This document shows positions 1 through 13,000 of a stretch of DNA of 64,000 bases, piece by piece. Within the stretch, counting starts at the first letter, position 1; each line of letters begins with the position of its first letter. The DNA comes from Zeus faber (taxonomy: Eukaryota; Chordata; Actinopteri; Zeiformes; Zeidae), in assembly GCA_960531495.1 (NCBI GenBank), contig OY482849.1:37388290-37452289 (forward strand). The letters run 5' to 3'. A program made the position numbers and the translations under genes. The notes under the pieces were generated by a model. It worked only from the letters and a program-made list of their open reading frames with translations, did not search any database and had not been told where the DNA came from.

Positions 1-114
<114 letters not shown>

Positions 115-116
115 AG

Positions 117-3100
117 GACCGGCTGGAGCACCTGCGGCAGCAGTGTGGGCCGCACGTTGCTGCTGTGGCCAAAGACTCTGTGGAAGGAATCTGCTCCAAG
201 ATCTTCACCATCTCAGCAGAGTACAGCCGCCGCCTGCGACAGGCGCACCTTGCCCTGCTGCAGGGCTGCAGCGTGCCAGGTTAGACTCCTCAGACTGGTT
301 ATACCGGGTCAGACTGGTTATACCGGGTCAGACTGGTTAGAGCAGTCAGACTGGTTAGACCGGGTCACACTGGTTAGACCGGGTCAGACTGGGTAACATA
401 CCAGGTAAGAGCAGGTCAGTACTCTAACATACTGTATGTATTGTGCTCACTGTGTGTACTTTGTGTACTGTGTCCTGTACAGAGGCATGTACTCCCGCTG
501 AAGTACAGCAGCGCCTGGTGTACTGCTTCCCTATCCGCCTGTCCATCCCCTCGCCCCCCCAGCCACGGGTTGAACTCCACTTTGAGAACGAAGTGGCCTG
601 CCTGCGCTTCAAGGGGGAGATGGTCAAGGTCAACAGAGGGCACTTCTCCAAGCTGGTTAGTACTGGTACTAGAGAGAATACATACATCATGAGTCCTACT
701 GTAAAGATAATCGATTCTCACTGTTCTCTGTGTGTACACTGTGTGTACTGTAGGAGCTGTTATACCGCTACAGCTGTATTGATGATCCTCGTTTTGAGAA
801 GTTCCTGTCCAGGGTTTGGTGTCTGGTCAAACGCTACCAGGTACTGTAATGCGGTCGTCCAGTGCAGTATTCCAGTATTCCACTCCAGTATTCCAGTCTA
901 CTCAAGCAGGCCGCTCGACTAGTCGAGTTGAGTAGTTTAGTCCAGTTGAGTAGTTAAGTCCAGTTGAGTAGTTGTATGTTTCAAGATTCAAGATTCAAGA
1001 TTTTTATTTGTCACATACATATACATACTTCCATACATATATGCAGTGAAATGTAATGCAACGCACCCGGTGATAGCACACAATAAGTCCTAGGAAAAAG
1101 TACAAAAATAAAATAAAATAAAAAGTAGAAAATTCCTTTCTAATAGACCGACTGACTCCTAAAACGTAATACAGTAAGTGGAATACTTATAGAATAAGAT
1201 AAAAAATATATAGAATAAAATACAATAAAAAATAAATTGAAATAAAATGGAATAGGTTGAAGGAATATGGCTATGTATATACAGATATGTGCATTTAAAG
1301 TGGCATGTGAATTAAAGTGGCATGTGAATGTGAATAGTGTGAGGTAGTGTTTGGGATAAAACAGCACAGTATACAACAGTACGGCACAGCAATACGGCAT
1401 CACGAACAACCCTGAACAGTGACACAGTATGCGGTACAGTATGCTACATACAGTACAGTAGGTAGTGGAGCCTAGTGCATGGCTCAGTTAGGACCCCTGG
1501 TGAGGTCAGCGTTGACAGTTCTAATGGCTTGAGGGAAGAAACTCCGTCTCAGTCTCTCTGTTCTCGCTGCGTGACTGCGGAGGCGCTTGCCTGACCGCAG
1601 CAGCTGAAACAGTCCGTTGTTGGGGTGATGAGGATCCTTCATGATCCTACGGGCTCTGCTACTACACCTCCTGGTGTATAACTCCTGCAAGGGGGGGAGG
1701 GTAGTTCCAGTGGTACGTTCAGCTGAACGCACCACCCTCTGCAGGGCCCGCCTGTCCTGGGCAGTACAGTTCCCAAACCAGGCAGTGATGTTGCCTGTCA
1801 GGATGCTCTCCACTGCTCCAGAGTAGAAGGACTTGAGGATCCTCACCGAGACCCGGAATTTCCTCAGCTGCCTGAGGTGGTAGAGACGCTGCCTCGCCTT
1901 TCTCACCAGAGTGTCTGTGTGAACAGTCCATGTTAAGTCCTCTGTGATGTGGACTACCAGATATCTGAAGCTGCTCACCCTGTCGACAGAAGTCCCATTA
2001 ATCCACAAGGGCGCGTGCGTCCTCGATTGTGATCCACGCCTAAAGTCCACAATCAGCTCCTTGGTTTTGCTGACGTTCAGGTGTAGGCTGTTGTCCTGGC
2101 ACCAGAGTGACAGGTCAGCCACCTCCTCGCGGTAGGCCTTCTCATCGCAGTCGGTGATCAGGCCCACGACCACGGTGTCGTCAGCAAACTTGATGATGGT
2201 GTTGGAGCTGGACCTGGCCACACAGTCATGTGTGTACAGGGAGTACAGTAGGGGGCTGAGGACGCAGCCCTGGGGGGATCCTGTATTCAGGGTGAGGGAG
2301 CTTGACATGTACTTCCCCACCTTGACCACCTGGGGGCGGCCTGTGAGGAAGTCCAGGATCCAGGTGCACAGCGGAGCATTCAATCCGAGCTCCAACAACT
2401 TGACAGCCAGTCTGGTGGGGACTATGGTGTTGAAAGCTGAACTATAATCACTGAACAGCATTCTCACATAGGCCCCCTTCTGGCCATCCAGGTGCGTGAG
2501 CGTGGTGTGCAGTACCTGGGAGAGCGCGTCATCCGTGGATCTGTTTTGCCGGTACGCGAACTGCAACGGGTCCAAGGTGCGGGGGAGGGAGGCGCAGATG
2601 TAATCCTTAATCAGCCTCTCGAAACACTTCATGACCACCGAGGTGAGGGCCACCGGACGGTAGTCATTCAGGCAGGTTGGAGAGGTGATCATCAGGACAG
2701 GAACGACGGTGGACCTCTTGAAACAGGATGGGACCACTGATTCAGCCAGGGAGATGTTGAATATTGTGGTGAACACCGGAGCTAGCTGGTTAGCACAGGT
2801 CTTCAGTACTCGTCCAGATATGCCATCTGGACTCGCAGCTTTCCTGGTGTTCACCCGCATCAAAGCCCTCCTGACCTCGTGCACGGACACTGAGAGTGCG
2901 CGCTCGTCCCCAGCGGTGTAACTCCAATTAGCCGGCGAGCTAGCGGTGCTGCTGCCAGACTCAAACCGCGCATAAAAGGAGTTCAGTTGGTTGGCCAGGG
3001 AGGCGTCCACACTCGTGGCTGGGGAGGAGCTGCTCTTGTAGTTTGTTATTGTTCGCAGCCCCTCCCACAAGCGTCTGGTGTCCCCCCGCTCCATCTGCAG

Positions 3101-6100
3101 CTCCACGGTGTCGGTCATCATGATGCTGTGCTGCTGACCGGTGCAGTCAAGGTTTAGTGAAAATGAAGCACGTGTCTTGCACTTGGAACAAAGGGACATT
3201 TAAACCCTGTGGGACCTGTATCTCCGCCCAAAGGGGAGAAGAACCAATTCCTCCAAGAGTTGGTTGTTAGAGCCGGTCACGATCCACCACGCCTTCCAAA
3301 AAACTATTGTTATAGATATCTGTTCAAGAAGTTCAACCGTCTCAACAAGTGAGTCCTTGGTTGTAGTTGGGAAGGTTGAGTGGGAGGTTTTCCTGAAGTC
3401 GATGGCCATATCTTTAGTTTTGTGAGCATTTTACTTCAGGAAGTGGTTGTCACACCACTCTACAAAATCGTTCACAACTGGCCCACGATCGACCTCCATC
3501 CTAAAGCAGACTGATTAAAATTGTGTCGCCTGCGAACTTGAGGAGATACCTGTCAACTAGGTTACTCAGTCATTTGTATATAGAATACAATAATGGGGAC
3601 AGGACACACCCCTGGGGCGAGCCTGTGGATGAAAACAGCTTCTAGGATAGGGCATGACTGTCTGGGCGTACATGTTAAAAAGTCCCATTACCCATTTCAC
3701 CTTGCCAGCATCAATAATAAAAGTGGACAGTAGTTCGCTAGCTAACATGTTGGATTGTATTAAAAGCTGCGGAGAAATCGACAAATAAAAGCCTTGCACG
3801 AGCTGTTGCATCCTGGAGATGCTTCGACAGAAAATTAAATAAGGTAGTAGCATCCTCCATCCCTCTATTAACCCATATGCACATTGCACCCGGCCAAGCA
3901 GGCCCTGACCCTCATCAGTCAGGGTTTGTTTGACCAGTCGCTCAGGTCTTTACATTACATTACATTACATTACATTGATCAGACGCTTTTATCCAAAGCG
4001 ACTTACAATTATTCAAACAGCGACGGACGCAGCCATCAGGAGCAATTAGGGGTTAAGTGTCTTGCTCAAGGACACTACAGCATGCTAGCAGGAGGAGCCT
4101 GGGATCCAACCAGCGACCTTTGGATTACTAGACCACCAGCTCTACCGCCTGAGCTACCATCCCCTGGTCTTCCTCACTAGTGAGATCAGAGCCACAGATC
4201 TAAGGTCATTGAGCTCTTTTGGGGATTTGTTATTTGGCCAAGGATCTATCCTTTCACAGTTTCGAGACCTTGTGCTTAGTAAGTGAAAAGTTAAAAAGAT
4301 CAGTTAAAATATCACATAACTGAGCTGCACAAACTTAAGGAATTAGCCAGTGATCATGTCAGGCCCAGGTCTTAACTGCATTTATGGAACATGGATCTGA
4401 CAGAATTGCCACTGATTGTAGGCTGAAACGTAGTAGTGTAGTCACTTTACATACCCAACAGATCACTTTGCACATTTGTACAATCATGTCCATCATTAAA
4501 ACGTAAATAAAAATCATTCTGTGCATGTGCAAGCACTGAGTTTGAATCAAAGCCATCAATGGTTATTGACCTGTTATTGTTATTGTCCTAGCTCGTCAGG
4601 GCTTTCATGCCATCCCACTCTGCCTTTAGGTCTTAACCTTCACATTTCTCCTCTATTCTACCTTTATATTGGAGTTTAGCCCTCTTTATTTCATGTATGG
4701 ACTATTTTTTTAGGATTTGCCTTATCCCTGTCCCCACCACGTAGAAAGGTATTATGTTTCCTGTGCAGTACATCCTTCACTGCTTTCTTTACGTTTAGTT
4801 AGGATGACGAGTGTTTCCGATAAAGAACATAAGAGGATATCCCCTCAGCCCTCTTATCAAGATCGGGAGTAGAATTATTAAAATGATTCCAGTTTGTGCT
4901 TTCAAGGACTCCCTTGAGTTCCTCAAAAGCCCTTCCAGTCCACATCTCCGCTTCTCTGTTTAAGGAGCGGCTTGTGGGTTGGGAGAAGAAGGATAGGGTT
5001 GTGATCAGAGGAGCCGAGAGGTGGCAACGCTACGGACTTCTACGCACCTTTAACTGAACCACAACATAAGTCAATAGTTTTGTTCAGTCTGGTAGGGCAA
5101 TAAATAAACTGATAAAAGTTGCTCATTGATTTTAGGTTGCGATGATTGAAACCCCCAAGGGTGAGTCAAGGGGCATCAGGAGAGAGGGACTTGCTTTTGT
5201 GTAACCTTGTGAATAGTTGTCACTGCATTATTTGCATTGGCTTTGGGGTTTATGTACACAACAGTAACAAATATTTGGGGAAATCGACAGACAGCAGCTC
5301 AATGTCCGTGGTACACAAAGTCTCTCTGACGGTGTTTACAGCACCACTGGTGGGCATAGAGGCAGGCACCTCCCGATGTTCCCGATGGACTGGGCATTGC
5401 AAAGTAGTATCAAGAGGAGGGGTATGCGGTGGAGGTGCAGACGCTTAAGCCACTGTCTGTTTCCGCACTTCACATTTTTTATCCCATGTTTTAAAGTATT
5501 CGCAGTGACAGGAGATGTTCGCTATTAAACGCTCTTACGTAAGTAAGTCCAAGTGCGTATGTGGCTGCTGTCAATCCTCTAGACCCAGTAAAGATCCCGA
5601 GAGTACTGGATCCTGCCTGTGTGCATATGGCAAGGGACATATAAACACTAAGCCACAGCAAACAAAGTCCATGTGACAATAAAATACAGTCGCTCCATTC
5701 TAAAAAGTGAGCAACGAACAGTGCAATGACGTAGAACTTAATCAGATTGGTTGATTCTTCACTAACAACATTTAAACGGTACAAGTGTCGACCAGTGCAG
5801 TAGACCAGTGCAGTAGACCAGTGCAGTAGGCCAGTGCAGTAGGCCAGTGCAGTAGGCCAGTGCAGTAGACCAGTGCAGTAGGCCAGTGCAGTAGGCCAGT
5901 GCAGTAGGCCAGTGCAGTAGACCAGTAGTCATCAGTGCTGTGTGTGTTGCAGGTGATGTTTGGCAGTGGTGTGAACGAGGGCTCTGGCCTGCAGGGGGCG
6001 CTGCCAGTCACTGTGTTCGAGACGCTCAACAAACACTTTGGAGTTTCCTTCGAGTGCTTTGCATCTCCGCTCAACTGCTTCTTCAAGCAGTTCTGCTCTG

Positions 6101-8693
6101 CCTATCCCGACAGCGACGGCTTCTTCGGATCTAGAGGGTGAGAGGGCGCCGTGCCCTGCTCTCAGATATTAAAGATATTATTAGAGATTAAATATGGATG
6201 TTATGGATAAATATATTATATAACATATAGATGTTAGATATACAGTATATGTTATACTTATTATAGATATATTACGTATATATATTATAGATTTTCTATT
6301 ACATATTAATATCCTACATATTACATTACATATAGATATCGTATTGGGTATAAAGATATGTATGCAGGTATTATATAGATATTATAAAGTGTATCACGCA
6401 GCAGAGTATGGAGTCACATTTTCTAATGTAGAACTGTTTCTAGAAGTGTTTTCTAGAAGAGTCATTCCAGGTTACTGATAGATCCTGTTCTGTTTAGTCC
6501 GTTCCTCAGTTTCCGTCCGGCCAGTGGCTCCTTTGAGGCCAACCCTCCGTTCTGTGAGGAGCTGATGGACGCCATGGTAACACACTTTGAGGTACCTCTC
6601 TCACCCCCGTTCCCTGCCTCACCTGTCTCATCTGTGTTGTTCACCCGTCTCACCCCTACTGCCTGTCTGTCTGCAGGAGCTTCTAGAAGCGTCCTCGGAG
6701 CCGTTGTCCTTCATTGTGTTCGTCCCAGAGTGGCGGGACCCGCCACCCTCCGCGCTGCTCCGCATGGAGAAGAGCCACTTCCTGCGCCACCAGACCAGCA
6801 TCCCCGCCTACCAGCACCAGTACCGCTCCGGGAGCCAGCATATCTGCAAGAGGTACTAGTACTATCGCTGATACTGCTGATACTGCTAATACTACTATGT
6901 AATGATAACGTCCGTCCAGACGGTCATTATCTCTCAAACCACAGGGACCATCTGTATCTCTCGGTGTTATAACTAGTATGTCTACTTTTATAACTAGTAT
7001 GTCTACTTTTATAACTAGTATGTCTACTTTTATAACTAACTAGTATGTCTACTTTTAGAACTAACTAGTATGTCTACTTTTAGAGATTACTAGTATGTCT
7101 ACTTTTATAACTAACTAGTATGTCTACTTTTATAACTAACTAGTATGTCTACTTTTATAACTAACTAGTATGTCTACTTTTAGAACTAACTAGTATGTCT
7201 ACTTTTAGAACTAACTAGTATGTCTACTTTTAGAGATAACTAGTGTGTCTGTGTTTCCCATACATAGATTTATTTGTGGCGCCACAATAGACATTTTGAT
7301 TGGGCCCTTCTTCATTCTCAAACACATTGACGTCTGTGGAAGCCCCTCCTCTCCCCGTTGGCTCCACTCCCAATCAAAACATGATCATGCACGGTACACA
7401 TGTATACACGTGTTTTATGAGTAGCCCTGGATCTATTCATCTGTCATTGCCATCGCGCATGAAAGCACTGGAAAATAAGAGGATATTGTTGAAGTAGGTT
7501 GTCATCCTCTGAGGGAGCCATTTATTTACTTATGTACTCAGTGCTATCGCCACAAACACAACCAAGTTCTGTGGGAAACAGTCTGTTATAAAGAGTACGT
7601 CTACTTTTATAACTGGTACATCTACATTTGGTTTATAACTAGTACGTCTGGTTTTATGACTGGCACGTCAAGTTTTATAACTGGTACATCTAGGTACTAA
7701 CTACGTCTGGTTTATAACGAGTATGTCTGGTTTTATGACTGGTATGTCTGGTTTTATGACTGGTACGTCTGGTTTTATAACTGGTACATCTTGTAACCAA
7801 CTAGTACGTTTGGTTTGTAACTAGTATGTCTGGTTTTATGGCTGGTACGTCTGGTTTTATGACTGGTATGACTGGTACATCTAGTAACCAACTAGTACGT
7901 TTAGTTTGTAACTAGTATGTGTGGTTTTATGACTGGTACGCCTGGTTTTCTGATGTCTTGTTTTCTGACTGGTATGTCTGGTTTTATAACTGGTACGTCT
8001 GGTTTTCTGACTGGTACGTCTGGTTTTCTGACTGGTACGTCTAGTTAACAACTAGTACGTTTGGTTTATAACTAGTATGTGTGGTTTTATGACTGGTACG
8101 TCTGGTTTTCTGACATCTGGTTTTATGACTGGTACATCTGGTTTATAACTAGTATGTCTGGTTTTATGACTGGTACGTCAAGTTTTATAACTGGTACATC
8201 TAGCTACTAACTACGTCTGGTTTTATGACTGGTACGTCTGGTTTTATGACTGGTATGTCTGGTTTAAGGGGGAGGGGCTTTGGGGTCAGGGTTCCTCTGC
8301 TGATGTACTGACCACACTGGCGCCCCCTGCAGGGAGGACATGTACTACAAGGCGGTCCACGGCACGGCCATCTACTTCCTGCAGAACTCTGCTGGCTTCT
8401 CCAAGTGGGAGCCAACGGCCAATCGGCTCGCAGAGCTGCAGTCCTCCTACCGTTGCTCCGCCTCCTCCTCCTCTCCTGTTGCCACGGGAGACGGAGACCC
8501 CGCCTCCAAAACAGAAAGGACGCCCAGTGTGGACTCCACTGGTAGCCATGACAACGACAACAACAATAACAGCGGCAGCAGTAGTACGAGTAGTAGTAGT
8601 AGTACTGTTAGTGGTACTAGTAGTGGTTCTAGTAGTACTATTGGTGGTATCGGTAGCAGCAGCAGCCCACTGGAGAAGCTGTGCAGCGTTTAG
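117..8693 (+). CDS. pcif1: PCIF1/CAPAM cap-specific adenosine N6-methyltransferase, C-terminal 412 aa (gene continues upstream)
   Basis: PCIF1 adds the N6 methyl group to 2'-O-methyladenosine next to the mRNA cap (m6Am) and binds the phosphorylated Pol II CTD through an N-terminal WW domain, which lies outside this window. Seven exons join in phase: 117-279, 483-655, 754-840, 5953-6137, 6498-6591, 6677-6852 and 8333-8693 (TAG). The methyltransferase motif NPPF is at 6541-6552, inside [15 protein letters not shown], which matches human closely. Other well-matched blocks are [28 protein letters not shown] and [10 protein letters not shown]. The tail after about 8460 is Ser/Asn/Asp-rich and partly encoded by an AGT/AAC trinucleotide run, so its length is probably variable; the human tail is also Ser-rich. 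The 5.1-kb intron after 840 hosts LINEs and a SINE. Identification is by recall of the human protein and is very secure. Confidence 0.96.
290..396. repeat. 19-bp tandem repeat in a short pcif1 intron
   Basis: About five imperfect copies of a unit built around ACTGGTTAGACCGGGTCAG fill half of the 203-bp intron between the first two pcif1 exons seen. Confidence 0.8.
978..3130 (-). mobile_element. Rex1/Babar LINE, 5'-truncated, with intact reverse transcriptase ORF
   Basis: Non-LTR retrotransposon on the minus strand. Its 3' end at about 978 carries the heptamer ATTCAAG (plus-strand view) three times, followed by the 3' UTR (978-1483). An ORF stopping at 1484 is open through reverse transcriptase: [41 protein letters not shown], catalytic KFADDTVVV, then [21 protein letters not shown] and the C-terminal [16 protein letters not shown] block. 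The layout is that of the Rex1 family of fishes. Compared with the copy at 24-25.7 kb, sequence homology stops near 3125, so the apurinic endonuclease half is missing (ordinary 5' truncation). No stop interrupts the RT, so the insertion looks fairly young. It lies antisense in a pcif1 intron. Confidence 0.9.
3200..5450 (-). mobile_element. Old, decayed CR1/L2-type LINE (endonuclease to RT), split by a SINE
   Basis: Minus-strand traces of a second, more diverged non-LTR element. RT traces at 3480-3640 include a GSPQGCV-like block, ILYTND and a YLLKFAGDT-like catalytic region. A WC(D)[16 protein letters not shown] block follows at 3370-3470. Endonuclease traces at about 4900-5350 include NHRNLKS and LGSSDHN. 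Reading frames are broken repeatedly. A tRNA-type SINE interrupts it at 3945-4170. The sub-family is not certain; Rex1-related or L2-like are both possible. Confidence 0.7.
3945..4170 (-). mobile_element. tRNA-derived SINE inside the old LINE
   Basis: Read on the minus strand it opens with a tRNA-like head (GGGGATGGTAGCTCAGGCGG, then a B-box-like GGTTGGATCCC) and ends in a tail containing the reverse of CCAAAGCGACTTACAATT and a (TTACA)n run at the left. The hexamer GGTCTT flanks both sides and is a likely target-site duplication. Two relatives lie at 49531-49650 and 49705-49907. Confidence 0.8.
5451..5785. other. Intronic sequence, no gene seen
   Basis: Probably includes the 5' end of the old minus-strand LINE. 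No exon with matching phase and no RNA gene could be found. Confidence 0.5.
5786..5930. repeat. 13-bp minisatellite just upstream of a pcif1 exon
   Basis: Eleven copies of ACCAGTGCAGTAG or GCCAGTGCAGTAG end about 22 bp before the acceptor at 5951-5952. The array therefore lies in the branch-point zone of that intron. Confidence 0.95.
6160..6400. repeat. AT-rich simple sequence in a pcif1 intron
   Basis: Degenerate TATATA/ATAGAT-rich stretch between two pcif1 exons, without other features. Confidence 0.7.
6966..7244. repeat. Minisatellite, TAGTATGTCTACTTTTATAAC-type unit
   Basis: About eleven 21-26 bp units sharing CTAGTATGTCTACTTTTA. Related units resume at 7590, after an inserted hAT-type MITE, so one array has been split. 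Confidence 0.9.
7245..7585. mobile_element. hAT-type MITE
   Basis: A 340-bp unique block with inverted ends. The left end begins GTGTTTCCCATACATAGA and continues TTTATTTGTGGCG; the right end reads CGCCACAAACACAA then TGTGGGAAACAG. GTGTTTCCC-type termini next to a TTTGTGGCG block are common in fish hAT families. No ORF of note. No clean 8-bp duplication could be recognised because the flanks are repetitive. Confidence 0.65.
7590..8270. repeat. Minisatellite, TGGTTTTATGACTGGTACGTC-type unit
   Basis: Some 25-30 degenerate units of about 20-24 bp sharing GTCTGGTTTTATGACTGGTA. They are diverged relatives of the units left of the MITE and fill the last pcif1 intron up to about 60 bp before its acceptor. 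Confidence 0.9.
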
Positions 8694-9613
8694 GGCAGCA
8701 GGTGGCGCTAGACTTCACCAGCTCTTTACTGTGTACAAATTGTAAATACAACAGAGACCCAGTACAGGAAGTGTACCCAGTACAGGAACCCAGTACAGGA
8801 AGTGTACCCAGTACAGGAACTATCTGCTGGAGTTCCGTCACTGAAAGAGGACCTGAAAGACGACATCCTGTACATCTGGTAATACTCTGTAGTATGCAGT
8901 AATATTGGGTAGTATTCAGTAATACTCAGTAGTATTCAGTAATATCTGGTTATACTCTGTAGTGAGTATCCAGAGGCAGAGCTCCTTCCTTCTGATTGGT
9001 CGACAGTATGGCGGCAGCCTGAGATTGGTCAGTTTTCAGCCGCTTGCCTCCGTCCAGTCCAGGCAGAGCAGCCTGGCCACGCCCCCTCGGGCTCTGGCCC
9101 CGCCCCTCAAAACGCTGGCAGCTGATTGGTCGGCAGCCTGTACATAGTGTACAGTCTCCTTGAATTAACTGTTGAACCTTTCCATGAATTTAATTTGCTG
9201 TAATTTAACATCATTTTTCTACAGATGAAAGTTGTTTGTGTATCATACAGTTTTGTTTTAAACTAAACCAAAGTGTTAAGGATTCTATATATATATACAC
9301 AAAAATATATATAAATCTGTATCTAGTAGGTGAAAGTAGAGCGTGTATACATCCTAATGCTGACCCTGACGCAGCACAATACTCCACTTTATTTTTATAA
9401 TTCTTTGTCTCTCTTGTTGTTTTTGTGTTTGATTCTTGGATTTCAATGTGCATGATACTCTGTAAATACTGCAGTAAAACTCCAAGTACTACTGTGTTCC
9501 TCATTATTGAATGACTCCACTGGGGCGGCTGGAGCCACACCTTCCCATTGGAAAACAATGCAAATTAACACGTGTTGACAATAAAGTGGGAAAACCGGAG
9601 CTGAAAGAATAAA
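8694..9613 (+). terminator. pcif1: pcif1 3' UTR with two polyadenylation signals
   Basis: Sequence after the pcif1 stop. AATAAA occurs at 9580-9585 and 9608-9613. The UTR holds a short CCAGTACAGGAAGTGTAC repeat at 8758-8820 and an AGTAATATTGGGTAGTATTC-like repeat at 8879-8960. Confidence 0.75.
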
Positions 9614-9689
9614 GGATTAAACGACTTGGAAACGAAAGACTAAAGTCAGAATGTGAAGCGTTCAAGTGTCTTAACAAAGCGTCCGGACA

Positions 9690-9830
9690 ACGGGCAGAGC
9701 CGCCATTACTGCTGTCCACACAGCCCTTTCCAAGATGGCGGACCGTGCGGGACGCGCAGCCCGGCTCAGGTCACGCCCCCCCGGCCCCCTTCGCACATGC
9801 GCAGTACGTCGTGTTTCCGGAAAAAATCTG
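9690..9830 (+). promoter_or_regulatory. dnttip1: Probable dnttip1 promoter / 5' UTR start
   Basis: GC-rich block about 120 bp beyond the pcif1 poly(A) signals. It holds a YY1-type CCAAGATGGCGG at 9730-9741, an NRF1-like GCACATGCGCAG at 9793-9804 and an ETS-like TTTCCGG at 9814-9820, as in TATA-less housekeeping promoters. The dnttip1 ATG exon at 19041 opens on a splice acceptor, so a 5' non-coding exon must lie upstream, and this is the only promoter-like block between it and pcif1. The exact donor (candidates near 9891, 10014 and 10050) cannot be settled from sequence. Confidence 0.55.
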
Positions 9831-10090
9831 ATGAAACGACTTTCAATTCGATAGAATCTGCAGCTTTTACTGTTTTAAAACCACAACAACGGTGATTGAA
9901 AGACTTAAAAAGGACGAAAACTGCAGCTTTACCGCTTTAGAAACACGTCAACTAGTTTCACTGCTTTAAAACCATTACATCGGTACTTTTACTGTCTTCT
10001 TTCCTGGTCCCAGGTCACGGATCGGACCTGGACACCGTCGAGCAGCGTTTCAGGTTTTAAAGCCATTCCATTAAATTCTGCTGAAGAAAG
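9831..10090. other. dnttip1: Short unique stretch before the large array
   Basis: Contains CTGCAGCTTTTAC-like short repeats and several possible splice donors. Probably 5' UTR or the start of dnttip1 intron 1. Confidence 0.4.
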
Positions 10091-13000
10091 TTCCAGTTAC
10101 TGTTATATCTTACTGGTTTCCAGTTAGTGTATATCTTACTGGTTTCCAGTTACTGTTATATCTTACTGGTTTCCAGTTAGTGTATATCTTACTGGTTTCC
10201 AGTTAGTGTATATCTTACTGGTTTCCAGTTAGTGTATATCTTACTGGTTTCCAGTTAGTGTATATCTTACTGGTTTCCAGTTAGTGTATATCTTACTGGT
10301 TTCCAGTTAGTGTATATCTTACTGGTTTCCAGTTAGTGTATATCTTACTGGTTTCCAGTTAGTGTATATCTTACTGGTTTCCAGTTAGTGTATATCTTAC
10401 TGGTTTCCAGTTAGTGTATATCTTACTGGTTTCCAGTTAGTGTATATCTTACTGATTTACAGTTAGTGTATATCTTACTGGTTTCCAGTTAGTGTATATC
10501 TTACTGGTTTACAGTTAGTGTTATATCTTACTGGTTTACAGTTAGTGTATATCTTACTGGTTTCCAGTTAGTGTATATCTTACTGGTTTCCAGTTACTGT
10601 TATATCTTACTGGTTTCCAGTTAGTGTATATCTTACTGGTTTCCAGTTAGTGTATGTCTTACTGGTTTCCAGTTAGTGTATATCTTACTGGTTTCCAGTT
10701 AGTGTATATCTTACTGGTTTCCAGTTAGTGTATATCTTACTGGTTTCCAGTTAGTGTATATCTTACTGGTTTCCAGTTAGTGTATATCTTACTGGTTTCC
10801 AGTTAGTGTATATCTTACTGGTTTCCAGTTAGTGTATATCTTACTGGTTTACAGTTAGTGTATATCTTACTGGTTTCCAGTTACTGTTATATCTTACTGG
10901 TTTCCAGTTAGTGTATATCTTACTGGTTTCCAGTTAGTGTATATCTTACTGGTTTACAGTTAGTGTATATCTTACTGGTTTCCAGTTAGTGTATATCTTA
11001 CTGGTTTCCAGTTAGTGTATGTCTTACTGGTTTCCAGTTAGTGTATATCTTACTGGTTTACAGTTAGTGTATATCTTACTGGTTTCCAGTTAGTGTATAT
11101 CTTACTGGTTTACAGTTAGTGTATATCTTACTGGTTTCCAGTTACTGTTATATCTTACTGGTTTCCAGTTACTGTTATATCTTACTGGTTTCCAGTTAGT
11201 GTATATCTTACTGGTTTCCAGTTAGTGTATATCTTACTGGTTTCCAGTTAGTGTATATCTTACTGGTTTACAGTTAGTGTATATCTTACTGGTTTCCAGT
11301 TAGTGTATATCTTACTGGTTTCCAGTTAGTGTATATCTTACTGGTTTACAGTTAGTGTATATCTTACTGGTTTCCAGTTAGTGTATATCTTACTGGTTTA
11401 CAGTTAGTGTATATCTTACTGGTTTACAGTTAGTGTATATCTTACTGGTTTCCAGTTACTGTTATATCTTACTGGTTTCCAGTTAGTGTATATCTTACTG
11501 GTTTCCAGTTAGTGTATATCTTACTGGTTTACAGTTAGTGTATATCTTACTGGTTTACAGTTAGTGTATATCTTACTGGTTTCCAGTTAGTGTATGTCTT
11601 ACTGGTTTCCAGTTAGTGTATATCTTACTGGTTTACAGTTAGTGTATATCTTACTGGTTTCCAGTTAGTGTATATCTTACTGGTTTACAGTTAGTGTATA
11701 TCTTACTGGTTTCCAGTTACTGTTATATCTTACTGGTTTCCAGTTAGTGTATATCTTACTGGTTTACAGTTAGTGTATATCTTACTGGTTTCCAGTTAGT
11801 GTATATCTTACTGGTTTCCAGTTAGTGTATGTCTTACTGGTTTCCAGTTAGTGTATATCTTACTGGTTTCCAGTTAGTGTATATCTTACTGGTTTCCAGT
11901 TAGTGTATGTCTTAGTGGTTTCCAGTTAGTGTATGTCTTACTGGTTTCCAGTTAGTGTATATCTTACTGGTTTTCAGTTACTGTATATCTTTCTGGTTTC
12001 CAGTTAGTGGATGTCTTACTGGTTTCCAGTTAGTGTTTATCTTACTGGTTTCCAGTTAGTGTGTGTCTTACTGGTTTCCAGTTAGTGTATGTCTTACTGG
12101 TTTCCAGTTAGTGTATATGTTAGTGGTTTCCAGTTAGTGTATATCTTAGCGGTTTCCAGTTAGTGTATATCTTACTGGTTTCCAGTTAGTGCGTGTCTGA
12201 CTGGTTTCCAGTTAGTGTACGTCTTAGTGGTTTCCAGTTAGTGTATATCTTACTGGTTTCCAGTTAGTGTATGTCTTAGTGGTTTCCAGTTAGTGTATGT
12301 CTTAGTGGTTTCCAGTTAGTGGATGTCTTACTGGTTTCCAGTTGTGTATGTCTTAGTGGTTTCCAGTTAGTGGATGTCTTAGTGGTTTCCAGTTAGTGAA
12401 TATCTTACTGGTTTCCAGTTAGTGTATATCTTACTGGTTTCCAGTTAGTGTATATCTTAATGGTTTCCAGTTAGTGTATATCTTACTGGTTTCCAGTTAG
12501 TGTATGTCTTAGTGGTTTCCAGTTAGTGTATGTCTTACTGGTTTCCAGTTAGTGTATATCTTACTGGTTTTCAGTTACTGTATATCTTTCTGGTTTCCAG
12601 TTAGTGTATGTCTTAGTGGTTTTCAGTTAGTGGATGTCTTACTGGTTTCCAGTTAGTGTTTATCTTACTGGTTTCCAGTTAGTGTATATCTTACTGGTTT
12701 CCAGTTAGTCTATGTCTTACTGGTTTCCAGTTAGTGTGTGTCTTACTGGTTTCCAGTTAGTGTATGTCTTACTGGTTTCCAGTTAGTGTATATCTTAGTG
12801 GTTTCCAGTTAGTGTATATCTTAGCGGTTTCCAGTTAGTGTATATCTTAGTGGTTTCCAGTTAGTGGATGTCTTAGTGGTTTCCAGTTAGTGGATGTCTT
12901 AGTGGTTTCCAGTTAGTGGATGTCTTAGTGGTTTCCAGTTAGTGTATGTCTTAGTGGTTTCCAGTTGTGGATGTCTTAGTGGTTTCCAGTTAGTGGATGT

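Noticed and set aside
1484-3199. Host gene with a reverse-transcriptase domain
   Set aside because: Belongs to a Rex1 LINE with its own 3' UTR and heptamer tail, antisense in an intron, with further copies in the window.
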